Shown here: positions 31,462 through 39,298 of the stretch, in pieces
Layout: each line of letters begins with the position of its first letter
Numbering within the stretch: position 1 is the first letter of the stretch
Source: Algihabitans sp965233705
Lineage (GTDB): Bacteria; Pseudomonadota; Alphaproteobacteria; Kiloniellales; DSM-21159
DNA: 64,000 nt
Assembly: GCA_965233705.1 (NCBI GenBank)
Contig: CBDDTF010000002.1
Span: 620,001-684,000 of the forward strand
Direction of reading: 5' to 3'
Notes under the pieces: generated by a model
Database searches by the model: none
Told to the model about the DNA's origin: nothing
What the model saw: the letters and a program-made list of their open reading frames with translations, nothing else
Made by a program: the position numbers and the translations under genes

Positions 31462-31800
31462 ATGGCAGACAATACGCCGGTCAACGGGCAGATCACCGAC
31501 TCGGTGACCCAGGCCAACGTGAAGGTCGTCGGCGATGCGCCGGCGATGGCCATGGGCGCCATCTACCAGAGTCTGGCCCATTCCACGGGCATCCTCTACG
31601 AGAACGCGGTGTCCTCGCAGCAGCAGCTGGGCGTCTGCGCCCAGGCGGCGACCAACCAGGGCGTCATCCAGATCTACTCGCTCGACACCATGACCGCCGG
31701 CGTGGCGACGTCGAAGATCGGGCAGTCGGACGTGCCCGACACCATGCTGAGCCTGCTGACCGCCCTGAAGGCGACCAGCACCGGCCCGGAGGTCACCTGA
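31462..31800 (+). CDS. RebB-family R-body subunit, canonical class (2)
   Basis: This 112-residue protein is nearly identical to the preceding gene over residues 6-60 (NGQITDSVTQANVKVVG, PAMAMGAIYQSLAHSTGIL) and diverges only at both ends. That indicates recent tandem duplication. It keeps NQGVIQIYSLDTM and has a short polar tail (TSTGPEVT). GAGGAG precedes the ATG. Confidence 0.9.
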   Translation: MADNTPVNGQITDSVTQANVKVVGDAPAMAMGAIYQSLAHSTGILYENAVSSQQQLGVCAQAATNQGVIQIYSLDTMTAGVATSKIGQSDVPDTMLSLLTALKATSTGPEVT

Positions 31801-31999
31801 CGGCGTGGCCGTGGCGGTGGCGCAGCGACCGGCGCCGGGCCGCGATCCCGCGCGCGGGAGCCGCACGCCGGGGGCTGGACTCCCCGGCAGGGCTCCCGTC
31901 CCGACGGGGCCGCGCCCGGCGGCCGTGTCCCTCGCGCAGCCCGGCCCCGGCGCCGAGCAGCGGCGCCCCGGGCCCCGTCCTTGAGAGGAGGCGAGCGGC

Positions 32000-32341
32000 A
32001 TGGCGGAAGAACCCGGCAGCGACGCCCGGCCCGGCGCGGCAGCCCCGGCAGGGCCGCCGGGCAGTCCCGCGGGGGAGGCCCGAACCGGGGCCGAGGCGCC
32101 CTGCGGCGGCGCGTCCGACGGTGAGCGGCGCGGCGCGGGCGTCAGCGATGCCGTGAGCCAGGCCAACGTGGCGCTGCTCGGCAGCACGCCGGCCTTCGCC
32201 GTCGCGATGGAGATGCTGCAAGCCGCGCAGGCCAGCGGCGTGCTCTTCGCGAACATGGTCCAGAGCCAGCAGCAGACGGCGATCTCCGGCCAGGCCGCCG
32301 CGATGGAGGCGGTCATCAAGACCCTGGGTCCGGACCGCTAA
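32000..32341 (+). CDS. RebB-like protein, divergent class A
   Basis: This 113-residue protein has about 45 residues of alanine/glycine/proline-rich sequence, then a core colinear with RebB: VSDAVSQANVALLGSTPAFA, then LQAAQASGVLFANMVQSQQQ and a shortened end without the QIYS motif. It groups with the gene at 34156. GAGAGGAGG precedes the ATG. It may be a minor subunit or cap of the ribbon; that is inference. Confidence 0.8.
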   Translation: MAEEPGSDARPGAAAPAGPPGSPAGEARTGAEAPCGGASDGERRGAGVSDAVSQANVALLGSTPAFAVAMEMLQAAQASGVLFANMVQSQQQTAISGQAAAMEAVIKTLGPDR

Positions 32342-32406
32342 CCCGCCCCGCAACGCACCGTTCGCCCGACACTCGGGTCCCCGCGGACGGTCGACCTGGA
32401 GGCACC

Positions 32407-32745
32407 ATGGCGCTCCCCACAGCTCTCAACGATCAGATCGGCGAGGCCGTCGCCCAGACCGGGGTGAAGGTCCTCGGTGACGCGCCCGCCCTGGCGGCCG
32501 GCACGGTCTACCAGAGCCTCGCCCATGCGACCGGCGTGCTCTACGAGAGCGCGGTCAGCAACTTCCAGCAGCTCTGCATCGCCGGTCAGGCGGCGACCAA
32601 CCAGGGCGTGATCCAGATCTACTCGATCAGCTCCATGGCCGGCGCGGTGGCGACCGGCCGCCTCGCGCGCCAAGAGCTGCCGCAGCAGGCGCTCGCCGGC
32701 CAAGCCAAGCCCGGCGGCGTCGGGGGACCGTCCGGCGGCGGTTGA
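32407..32745 (+). CDS. RebB-family R-body subunit, canonical but diverged (3)
   Basis: This 112-residue protein has the full RebB core with more substitutions than the other canonical copies: LNDQIGEAVAQTGVKVLGD, TVYQSLAHATGVLYESAVS and NQGVIQIYSISSM. The tail is glycine/proline-rich (GGVGGPSGGG). GGAGG precedes the ATG. It lies 65 bp after the class A gene. Confidence 0.88.
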   Translation: MALPTALNDQIGEAVAQTGVKVLGDAPALAAGTVYQSLAHATGVLYESAVSNFQQLCIAGQAATNQGVIQIYSISSMAGAVATGRLARQELPQQALAGQAKPGGVGGPSGGG

Positions 32746-32876
32746 GGCCGCCCGCGCGGTGCCGGAGTTCACAGCCCGGCCCGCCGCGGCGTCGAGAAGA
32801 GCGACCCCGAGCTTCCCGCCACCCAGGCCCCCGATGGCCGGGGCGGCGCCGGAGCCCAGCCCGGAGACCCCGAGTC

Positions 32877-33437
32877 ATGCAGGTCAACGACGAGCCCTCG
32901 CCGCAGGACGCGGCCTCCTTCGGCCTCACCTCGGTCGGCGGCTGGAGCGTCGAGGCGATCCAGCGCCAGGCCGCCGCGACCCTGGCCGAGGCGCAGCGAC
33001 AGCTCGCGGCCTTTGGTCAGGGCGCCGGCCAGGGCGCCGAAGCGACCGCCGGGCAGGCCGAGGAGCCGGTCGCCGGCCAGGGTGCCGCACCGGGCCCCGC
33101 GTCGCCGGCCGCGAACGCGCAGACTTGCGAAGACATATCTTTGGAAACCGCCGGCGCCACCTCGGCCGCCGCGCCCTTCGCGCCGATCGGTCCCGACGAA
33201 TTGGCGGCCGGCGCCCACAACCTGTTCGGCACCATGGTCGACAGTCAGCACCGCTTCGCGCAGTCGGCCACGGCCGAGCTGCTGCAGCGGGTGCTGCGGA
33301 TCTACGGCATCGCCGGGCCGCAGGAAACGTCGCCGGCCGCCGCTCCCGACCCTGCGTCCGCCAGCCCGCCGTCGACCTCCGCCGGCGAAAGCGCGGACGC
33401 CGTTCATCAGCAGGACAGCCCTCAGAAGGAGACTTGA
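32877..33437 (+). CDS. RebB-like protein with N-terminal helical extension and disordered tail
   Basis: The 186-residue product is only partly RebB-like. Residues about 105-150 align with the RebB second half (ELAAGAHNLFGTMVDSQHRF, then LLQRVLRIYGI, colinear with QIYS). The first half of RebB is replaced by a different segment (GWSVEAIQRQAAATLAEAQR) and a glutamine/alanine-rich linker. The tail after 150 is proline/serine-rich. It ends 3 bp before the next gene, so coupling is likely. It could anchor or cap the R-body; the function is unknown. Confidence 0.72.
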   Translation: MQVNDEPSPQDAASFGLTSVGGWSVEAIQRQAAATLAEAQRQLAAFGQGAGQGAEATAGQAEEPVAGQGAAPGPASPAANAQTCEDISLETAGATSAAAPFAPIGPDELAAGAHNLFGTMVDSQHRFAQSATAELLQRVLRIYGIAGPQETSPAAAPDPASASPPSTSAGESADAVHQQDSPQKET

Positions 33438-33440
33438 GCC

Positions 33441-33776
33441 ATGGCGCTTCCCACCCCCCTGAACGGCCAGATCACCGACGCGGTCACCCAGTCGAACGTC
33501 AAGGTTCTGGGCGAGGCCCCGGCCATGGCCATGGGCGCGGTCTACCAGTCTCTGGCCCATTCCACCGGCATCCTCTTCGAGAACGCCGTGTCGCAGCAGC
33601 AGCAGAACGCGATCTGCGCCCAGGCCTCGACCAACCAGGGCGTGATCCAGATCTACTCGGTCAACACCATGGCCGGCGCGGTGGCGACCACCAAGATCGG
33701 CCAGTCCGACACGCCGGAGACGCTGATGACTCTGGTCAGCGCCCTGAAGGCCGTGGAAGGCGGCGGTGTGACCTGA
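33441..33776 (+). CDS. RebB-family R-body subunit, canonical class (4)
   Basis: This 111-residue protein shows LNGQITDAVTQSNVKVLGE, AVYQSLAHSTGILFENAVSQ and NQGVIQIYSVNTM, followed by a short helix and the tail VEGGGVT. AAGGAG lies over the end of the previous gene, whose stop is 3 bp upstream. It is very close to the genes at 30982 and 35023. Confidence 0.9.
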   Translation: MALPTPLNGQITDAVTQSNVKVLGEAPAMAMGAVYQSLAHSTGILFENAVSQQQQNAICAQASTNQGVIQIYSVNTMAGAVATTKIGQSDTPETLMTLVSALKAVEGGGVT

Positions 33777-34155
33777 GGCGGCGGTCGCGACGCGGCGGCG
33801 GCCGGCCGCCGGGCGGTGAGGCGGCATGGCACGCCCCCTGCCTCTCCTGATCCGGCGCCTGGCCGGCGCCCTGCGGCGGCATCGGCTGCCGCCGGTCGGG
33901 GCGCCGGTCGGGGCGCCGGTCGGGTCGCCGTCCGGGTCGCTCCCGGCCCCTGCGCGCCGCGAGACCGGCGACGCGAACCGGGCGCGGTCGGCCGTGACCA
34001 CCGTCGCAATTCCCGTCGCGCCCCCCGTCGCGCCCCCCGTTACCTCCCCCGTCACATCCGCGGCGGGGTCGGCCCCGCCGGCCCCCGAGTGCCACGCGGC
34101 GGCTCCCGAGCCGGTCGCTCGGGCGGAGCGTGGGCCGCCAGAAGGAGACACCCTC
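33777..34155. other. Intergenic stretch inside the reb run (379 bp)
   Basis: It has a 12-bp repeat GGGGCGCCGGTC near 33897-33925 and a CCCGTCGCGCCC repeat near 34013-34040. The frame of the next gene is open back to an ATG at 33826, which would add a 110-residue proline/arginine/alanine-rich extension. The much better ribosome site at 34142 argues against using it. Confidence 0.5.
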
Positions 34156-34500
34156 ATGTCGAACAGCAATGCCCAGATCGCCGATGCGGTGAGCCAGGCC
34201 GAGGTGGCGACCCTCGGCTCCACGGCCGCGGTGGCGATTGCCCAGGCCTTCCTGGCCGCCAGCCAGGCCAGCGGGACGCTCTTCGCCAACATGGTGCAGG
34301 CCCAGCAGCAGACCGCCATGGCCGGCAACGCCGCCGCCGTCCAGGCGGTCAACCGGGTGCTCGGCGGCGCCGGGGCGGCGGACGGCAAGGTTGACCTCAG
34401 CGGCGGCGGCGGCGGCGGTGGCGGGGCCTCGGCGGAGGAGATCGTCGAGGCGATCAAGCGCACGCGCGGCGGCGTCAGCGCGGAGCTGATGGTCACCTGA
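34156..34500 (+). CDS. RebB-like protein, divergent class A (second copy)
   Basis: This 114-residue protein starts with the RebB-like core (AQIADAVSQAEVATLGSTAA) and continues FLAASQASGTLFANMVQAQQ, clearly the sister of the gene at 32000. The C-terminal third is a glycine run followed by a predicted amphipathic helix (SAEEIVEAIKRTRGG). GAAGGAGA precedes the ATG. A longer start at 33826 is possible but weak. Confidence 0.8.
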   Translation: MSNSNAQIADAVSQAEVATLGSTAAVAIAQAFLAASQASGTLFANMVQAQQQTAMAGNAAAVQAVNRVLGGAGAADGKVDLSGGGGGGGGASAEEIVEAIKRTRGGVSAELMVT

Positions 34501-34582
34501 GCCCCGCCGGCGGCCGCGCCCCGGCCGGCCGCCGCGAGTCCCCAGACCGGCGACCGGACCGCAGACAAGGAGGCCGCAGACC

Positions 34583-34813
34583 ATGGCCGCGACCGTCAAC
34601 AGCCAGATCACCGACGCCGTCACCCAGGCCAACGTCAAGGTGGTGGGCGAATCCCCGGCCCAGGCGCTGGGCATCTCCTACCAGGCGCTGGCCCATTCCA
34701 CCGGCCTGTCGATGGAGAACGCCATGCAGGCCCAGGGCGGCATGCAGCAGATCACCAACACCGCCACCTCGGCCTGCGTGACCATGATCGTCAAGACCGG
34801 GGGCAGCCAGTGA
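34583..34813 (+). CDS. RebB-family R-body protein, short class B (1)
   Basis: This 76-residue protein shares the RebB first half (NSQITDAVTQANVKVVGESP) but then reads GLSMENAMQAQGGMQQITN and ends in a cysteine-containing strand (ACVTMIVKT), lacking the QIYS motif and the C-terminal 30 residues. It is the shortest member of the cluster and pairs with the gene at 35486. CAAGGAGG precedes the ATG. Confidence 0.85.
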   Translation: MAATVNSQITDAVTQANVKVVGESPAQALGISYQALAHSTGLSMENAMQAQGGMQQITNTATSACVTMIVKTGGSQ

Positions 34814-35022
34814 CGCGCCCCGCCTCGACCGAGCCGCCGACCGGCCCGCTCCCCAGCTCGCTCACGGGGGCGCTGCCGGCCGAGGCCGGCTCGCGCGTCA
34901 CAGGCGGCGCGGCGGAGTCGTCTAGGACTCGAGACCCCGGTCGGACAGGACATCCCGGGCCTCGGCCGGCGGTCGCGCCGGCGCGGCGCCCTCACCCCCC
35001 GGCGGATTGGAGGAACTGAGAC

Positions 35023-35343
35023 ATGGCGATCCCCACGCCCGTAAACGGACAGATCACCGACGCCGTCACCCAGGCCAACGTCAAGGTCCTGGGCGACGCG
35101 CCGGCGATGGCGATGAGCGCGATCTACCAGTCGCTCGCCCACTCGACCGGCATCATGTACCAGAACGCCGTGGCCCAGCAGCAGCAGAACGCCATCTGCG
35201 CTCAGGCGGCGGCCAATCAGGGCGTCATCCAGATCTACTCGGCCAACACCATGGCCGGCGCGGCGGCGACCGCCAAGGTCGGCCAGTCCGATACCGCCTC
35301 GCTGATCCTGGCGCTGCTGACCGCCTTGAAGGCCACCCAGTAG
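35023..35343 (+). CDS. RebB-family R-body subunit, canonical class (5)
   Basis: This 106-residue protein has VNGQITDAVTQANVKVLGD, AIYQSLAHSTGIMYQNAVAQ and NQGVIQIYSANTM, and ends LLTALKATQ exactly as the first canonical gene does. TTGGAGGAA precedes the ATG. It is strongly similar to the genes at 30982 and 33441. Confidence 0.9.
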   Translation: MAIPTPVNGQITDAVTQANVKVLGDAPAMAMSAIYQSLAHSTGIMYQNAVAQQQQNAICAQAAANQGVIQIYSANTMAGAAATAKVGQSDTASLILALLTALKATQ

Positions 35344-35485
35344 GGGCCGCCGCGACGCAGGTCCAGGACTCCAGCTCCGGCCGGCGCGGCCCTGGGACGC
35401 CCGCAGACGCTCCCGCCGCCCCGCCGCTCTGCCGGCCGATCCCCCGCCGCCCGCGGTCCGGGCGCCCGGATGAGGCACGACGACA

Positions 35486-35758
35486 ATGGCTGACAACACG
35501 CCGGTCAACTCCCAGATCACCGACGCCGTCACCCAGACGAACGTCAAGGTGGTCGGCGAGGCGCCGTCCCAGGCGATGGGCATCGTCTACCAGACCATGG
35601 CCCACTCGATCTCGCTGTCCATGCAGAACGCCATGCAGACCCAGGGCGGGCTGCAGCAGATCGGCAACGCCGTGGTCTCCAGTGCCTGCCGCATGATCCT
35701 CGACGCCTCCGGCGGCGGCATGGGCGGCGGCGGCGGCAGTGGCGGTGGCGGTGGCTGA
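35486..35758 (+). CDS. RebB-family R-body protein, short class B (2)
   Basis: This 90-residue protein is like the 34583 gene: NSQITDAVTQTNVKVVGEAP, then LSMQNAMQTQGGLQQIGN and a cysteine near the end (SSACRMILDA), followed by a polyglycine tail of about 15 residues. The ribosome site (GATGAGGCA) is weaker than its neighbours'. Confidence 0.85.
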   Translation: MADNTPVNSQITDAVTQTNVKVVGEAPSQAMGIVYQTMAHSISLSMQNAMQTQGGLQQIGNAVVSSACRMILDASGGGMGGGGGSGGGGG

Positions 35759-35846
35759 CCGCGCGGACCCGCCCGCCTCGCCCGGCGCCGCCCGCCCCGC
35801 CGACCCGCGCCCCCGCTCCACCGCCTGACAGGAAGGGACAGAGGCC

Positions 35847-36569
35847 ATGGCCAAAGGTTCCCCGTCCAAAGCACCGGCCCCCAGCACTCAGCCCCGGAGC
35901 CCGAGCCCCGGCGCGGCCAAGACCGGCGCCGCGCCCGAGGACACGCAGGCCCGGGACGCCACACAGAGCCAGGACCAGGGCGGTGCCCCGACGGCCGCGC
36001 CGGAAACGGAGACCGCCGACAGCCAGGGCGCCGAGAGCCAGGGCGCCGAGAGCCAGGGCACCGGGGAGTCCGGCGGCCAGGCGGTCAACGACGCCAGCGA
36101 GAACTCGCCGCCGCCTGGCGGCGGCAACGGTGGCGGCGGTACCGGCAAGGGCGGCGGCACGGGCAATGGCGGTGGCAATGGAAACGGGGGCGACAACGGG
36201 GGCGGCAACGGGGGCGGCGATGGCACGAGCGCGGTGAACGGCCAGATCCTGGCGGCGGTGGAGACCACCAACGCCGCCGTGCTGGACGTGGCCGAGAAGG
36301 AGGCGCAGTCGATCGCCTATCAGAAGGTGGCGCAGGCCGCCGCCTTCGCCGTGCAGGACGCCACCGACTACCTGCGCAACGTCGAGGCGATCGCCCTGGC
36401 CGCCCAGGGTGTGGCGCTGAAGCTGATGATCGAGCAGGACAAGGTGGACCAGTACGCCACCATCATGACCAAGGCGCAGGAGGCGGTTACGGCCGCGCAG
36501 AAGAACCTGCAGTCGGTCGGCGACTCCGCCACCGCGGTGACCAACGAGTTCCCGCCGGCCAGCGGCTGA
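35847..36569 (+). CDS. RebB-related protein with long disordered N-terminus (end of reb run)
   Basis: The 240-residue product opens with about 125 residues of disordered sequence, including a 15-bp repeat (AESQG units near 36020-36060) and a glycine/asparagine-rich stretch. The C-terminal half begins VNGQILAAVETTNAAVLDVA, colinear with the RebB start, then a long helical segment with YLRNVEAIALAAQGVALKLM and a tail (EAVTAAQKNLQSVGDS). GGAAGGGA precedes the ATG. It may be a specialised end subunit or assembly factor; inference only. Confidence 0.72.
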   Translation: MAKGSPSKAPAPSTQPRSPSPGAAKTGAAPEDTQARDATQSQDQGGAPTAAPETETADSQGAESQGAESQGTGESGGQAVNDASENSPPPGGGNGGGGTGKGGGTGNGGGNGNGGDNGGGNGGGDGTSAVNGQILAAVETTNAAVLDVAEKEAQSIAYQKVAQAAAFAVQDATDYLRNVEAIALAAQGVALKLMIEQDKVDQYATIMTKAQEAVTAAQKNLQSVGDSATAVTNEFPPASG

Positions 36570-36685
36570 TCCGGCGCCGCCCGCCCCAGGGCGCCTCGTT
36601 CCCCCACCTCGTCCCCCGCCTTCCTCTTGCCCTGGCCGGCGCCGGCCGCCACCTTGGGCGGATTGCCTCAGCGAGGATCCGCCGC

Positions 36686-37402
36686 ATGCCGCCCGACCGT
36701 CCCGCCGCCCCGCCGGCCCCGCCCCGCCCGCCGCTCGACCCCGCCGCGGTCGACGTCTGGCTGTTCGACCTGGACAACACGCTCTACCCGGCCTCCTGCC
36801 GGCTGTTCGACCAGATCGACCGCGCCATGGGCGCCTACATCGCCGACCTGCTCAGCCTCGAGCCGGTCGAGGCGCGCGCCCTGCAGAAGCAGTACTTCCG
36901 CGAGCACGGCACCACCCTGCGCGGGCTGATGGACAACCACGGCATCGACCCGCACGACTACCTCGCGGTGGTGCACGACATCGACCACACGCCGGTCCAG
37001 CCCAATCCGCGCCTCGACGCCGCGCTGGCGCGCCTGCCGGGGCGCAAGCTGGTGTTCACCAACGGCTCGGTCCCCCATGCCGAGGCGGTGCTGGCGCGCC
37101 TGGGTGTGACCCGCCACTTCGAGGCGGTGTTCGACATCGTCGCCTCGGACTTCGTGCCCAAGCCCGACCGCCGTCCCTACGACAAGCTGCTGGCCGCGCA
37201 CGCCATCGATCCGGCGCGCGCCTTCTTCGCCGAGGACTCCGCGCGCAATCTGGTGCCGGCGCACGAGCTGGGCATGACCACCCTCTACGTGCAGCACGGC
37301 GCCGACTGGAACGTCGACCCGCACAGCGACGCCGCCTACATCCACCACCGCTGCGACGACCTGACCGCCTGGCTGGAGACCCTGCTGGCGGACGCGACCT
37401 GA
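36686..37402 (+). CDS. HAD-family pyrimidine 5'-nucleotidase
   Basis: This 238-residue protein has the HAD motifs FDLDNTLYP (about 26-34, nucleophile and acid aspartates), TNGS (motif II) and the later KPDRRPYDKLL and FAEDSARNL. This matches the SDT1-like pyrimidine 5'-nucleotidase family, which dephosphorylates UMP/CMP. A proline-rich 20-residue N-terminus precedes it. It is followed by dapD, a neighbour pair common in alphaproteobacteria. Confidence 0.88.
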   Translation: MPPDRPAAPPAPPRPPLDPAAVDVWLFDLDNTLYPASCRLFDQIDRAMGAYIADLLSLEPVEARALQKQYFREHGTTLRGLMDNHGIDPHDYLAVVHDIDHTPVQPNPRLDAALARLPGRKLVFTNGSVPHAEAVLARLGVTRHFEAVFDIVASDFVPKPDRRPYDKLLAAHAIDPARAFFAEDSARNLVPAHELGMTTLYVQHGADWNVDPHSDAAYIHHRCDDLTAWLETLLADAT

Positions 37403-37566
37403 CGCGACCTGAGGTCCGCCCCGGCCGAGGGGGCGCACCGCCCCACTTGACCCCTCGGCGGCTTGCCCGCATGGTCCGCGCGCTTTCGCGGGGGCGCGCC
37501 GGACGGCCCCGTCTCCGCGGTTTCACGGGATTTCACCAGGACGAGGAAAGGGGCTCGGGCAGGGCG

Positions 37567-38433
37567 ATGGACAGGAGCGACCTTCAGGCGGCGATCGAGG
37601 AGGCTTGGGAGCAGCGCGCGGAGATCACGCCGCAGACCAAGGGCGTGGTGCGCGATGCGGTGGAGCTGGCGCTGGCCGGGCTGGACGAGGGGCGCTACCG
37701 CGTCGCCGCGCCTTCGCCCGCGGGCAACGGCGACTGGGTCGTGAACCAGTGGCTGAAGAAGGCGGTGCTGCTGTCCTTCCGCCTCAACGACATGACCGTG
37801 ATGACCGGCGGCCCCTGGGACCCGCAGCACGGCCAGGCGGCCTGGTTCGACAAGGTGCCCTCCAAGTTCTCCGACTGGAACGAGTCGCGCTTCCGCGAGG
37901 CCGGCTTCCGCGCCGTGCCCAACTGCACCGTGCGGCGCAGCGCCTACATCGCGCCGGGCGTGGTGCTGATGCCCTCCTTCGTCAACCTGGGCGCCTACGT
38001 CGACGCGGGCACCATGGTCGACACCTGGGCGACCGTCGGCTCCTGCGCCCAGATCGGCAAGAACGTGCACCTCTCCGGCGGCGCCGGCATCGGCGGCGTG
38101 CTCGAGCCGCTGCAGGCCAACCCGGTGATCATCGAGGACAACTGCTTCATCGGCGCGCGCGCCGAGGTGGCCGAGGGCGTGATCGTGCGCGAGGGCGCGG
38201 TGCTCTCCATGGGCGTCTACCTCGGCGCCTCGACCAAGATCGTCGACCGCGAGACCGGCGAGGTCTTCCGCGGCGAGGTGCCGAGCTATTCCGTCGTGGT
38301 GCCCGGCACCCTGCCCGGCAAGCCGCTGCCCGACGGCAGCCCCGGCCCGGGCCTCTACTGCGCGGTGATCGTCAAGCGCGTCGACGAGCAGACCCGCGCC
38401 AAGGTCTCGATCAACGAGCTGCTGCGGACCTGA
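37567..38433 (+). CDS. dapD: Tetrahydrodipicolinate N-succinyltransferase
   Basis: This 288-residue left-handed beta-helix acyltransferase makes N-succinyl-2-amino-6-oxopimelate in lysine/diaminopimelate synthesis. The hexapeptide repeats (IAPGVVLMPSFVNLGAYVDA, then GIGGVLEPLQA) and FIGARAEVAEG are diagnostic. The ATG at 37567 gives the usual N-terminus MDRSDLQAAIEEAWE; an upstream frame from 37447 is not supported. Confidence 0.96.
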   Translation: MDRSDLQAAIEEAWEQRAEITPQTKGVVRDAVELALAGLDEGRYRVAAPSPAGNGDWVVNQWLKKAVLLSFRLNDMTVMTGGPWDPQHGQAAWFDKVPSKFSDWNESRFREAGFRAVPNCTVRRSAYIAPGVVLMPSFVNLGAYVDAGTMVDTWATVGSCAQIGKNVHLSGGAGIGGVLEPLQANPVIIEDNCFIGARAEVAEGVIVREGAVLSMGVYLGASTKIVDRETGEVFRGEVPSYSVVVPGTLPGKPLPDGSPGPGLYCAVIVKRVDEQTRAKVSINELLRT

Positions 38434-38491
38434 GTCCCGGCCCTTCCGGCACGCCCGCGCGCGGCGCGGCCTCCCGCATCGTCGCCGGCGC

Positions 38492-39028
38492 TCAGGCCGG
38501 GCGGCCGCGCACCACCACGCGGTCGCCGGGCCGGGCGCCGGCCAGCACCCGCTCCAGGTCGCCGCGCGCCAGGGCGACGCAGCCGGCGGTGGGCGGATAG
38601 CCCGGCCGGGCGCAGTGCAGGAAGATCGCCGAGCCGGCGAACGGCAGCGCCGGGTGGCGGTTGTGGTCCAGCACCACCAGCAGGTCATAGAGCGCGTCGG
38701 CCCGCCACAGCGCCTCGTGGCTGGCCGGATAGGGGCGTTGCACCAGGCTGTTGTAGGCCGGGTCCAGCGGCGCGTCGCACCAGCCGTCGCCCGGCGCGAG
38801 CGGCCGCGCCGGCAGGCCGCAGTCCGGCTTGGCGCCGCGGTCGGGTCGCCAGAACAGACTTTCCATCGCCCAGGCGCCCAGCGGCGTCGCGCCGTCGCCC
38901 TCGCGCTTGGCGAGCGCCGGCACGGTCCCGCCGCGCCCGATGGCGCAGGCAAAGTGCTCCGCGCCCCAGCGCGCCTGCCAGAGGTACGGCGCCCGGCCCT
39001 CCGGCCCCGGTTCGACGATCAGGTCCAT
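38492..39028 (-). CDS. Small YkuD-family L,D-transpeptidase-like protein
   Basis: This 178-residue protein is a compact ErfK/YkuD-type enzyme. The catalytic motif region reads FLHCARP followed by TAGCVAL, so the SHGCVRL-like box is altered to TAGCVAL while the cysteine is kept. It has no clear signal peptide from this start. The start is weakly supported; a GTG at 39070 lies within the palindromic repeat. It converges on dapD. Confidence 0.82.
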   Translation of the reverse strand: MDLIVEPGPEGRAPYLWQARWGAEHFACAIGRGGTVPALAKREGDGATPLGAWAMESLFWRPDRGAKPDCGLPARPLAPGDGWCDAPLDPAYNSLVQRPYPASHEALWRADALYDLLVVLDHNRHPALPFAGSAIFLHCARPGYPPTAGCVALARGDLERVLAGARPGDRVVVRGRPA

Positions 39029-39040
39029 GGACCGGGCATC

Positions 39041-39104
39041 TCGAGCGGATTGCGTGTGTCGGAACCCCACTGCGTGGCGCCGCCGATCACCCGAAACCGG
39101 CTCT
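39041..39104. repeat. Palindromic intergenic repeat unit
   Basis: It resembles 6223-6284: GAGCGGATT and AAACCGGCTC ends, inner stem around GGAACCCCAC, then ATCAAAGGGTTACAGCGATT, which matches the spacer at 6287-6306. A degraded second unit follows to about 39150. Confidence 0.65.
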
Positions 39105-39298
39105 CCATCAAAGGGTTACAGCGATTCTTCGCGACCGGCGGAGGTGCCGGGGCGCGTCCAGACGGTGACGCCTCACGCTAGCATGCCCGCGCCGGCCGGC
39201 AAAGGCGCTGTGCCGGGCCGCGTCTGGACGCCGCCGCGCCGCCGCGCGCAGGCTGGCGCCGGATGCAACCTGGGCGAAACGGCGGAGGAGGCGCAGCC

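Noticed and set aside
33826..34155. Longer start for the class A reb gene
   Set aside because: The added 110 residues are low complexity, and the ribosome site at 34142 is much stronger.
36570..36685. Additional small reb gene after 36569
   Set aside because: No RebB-like frame or ribosome site is present.
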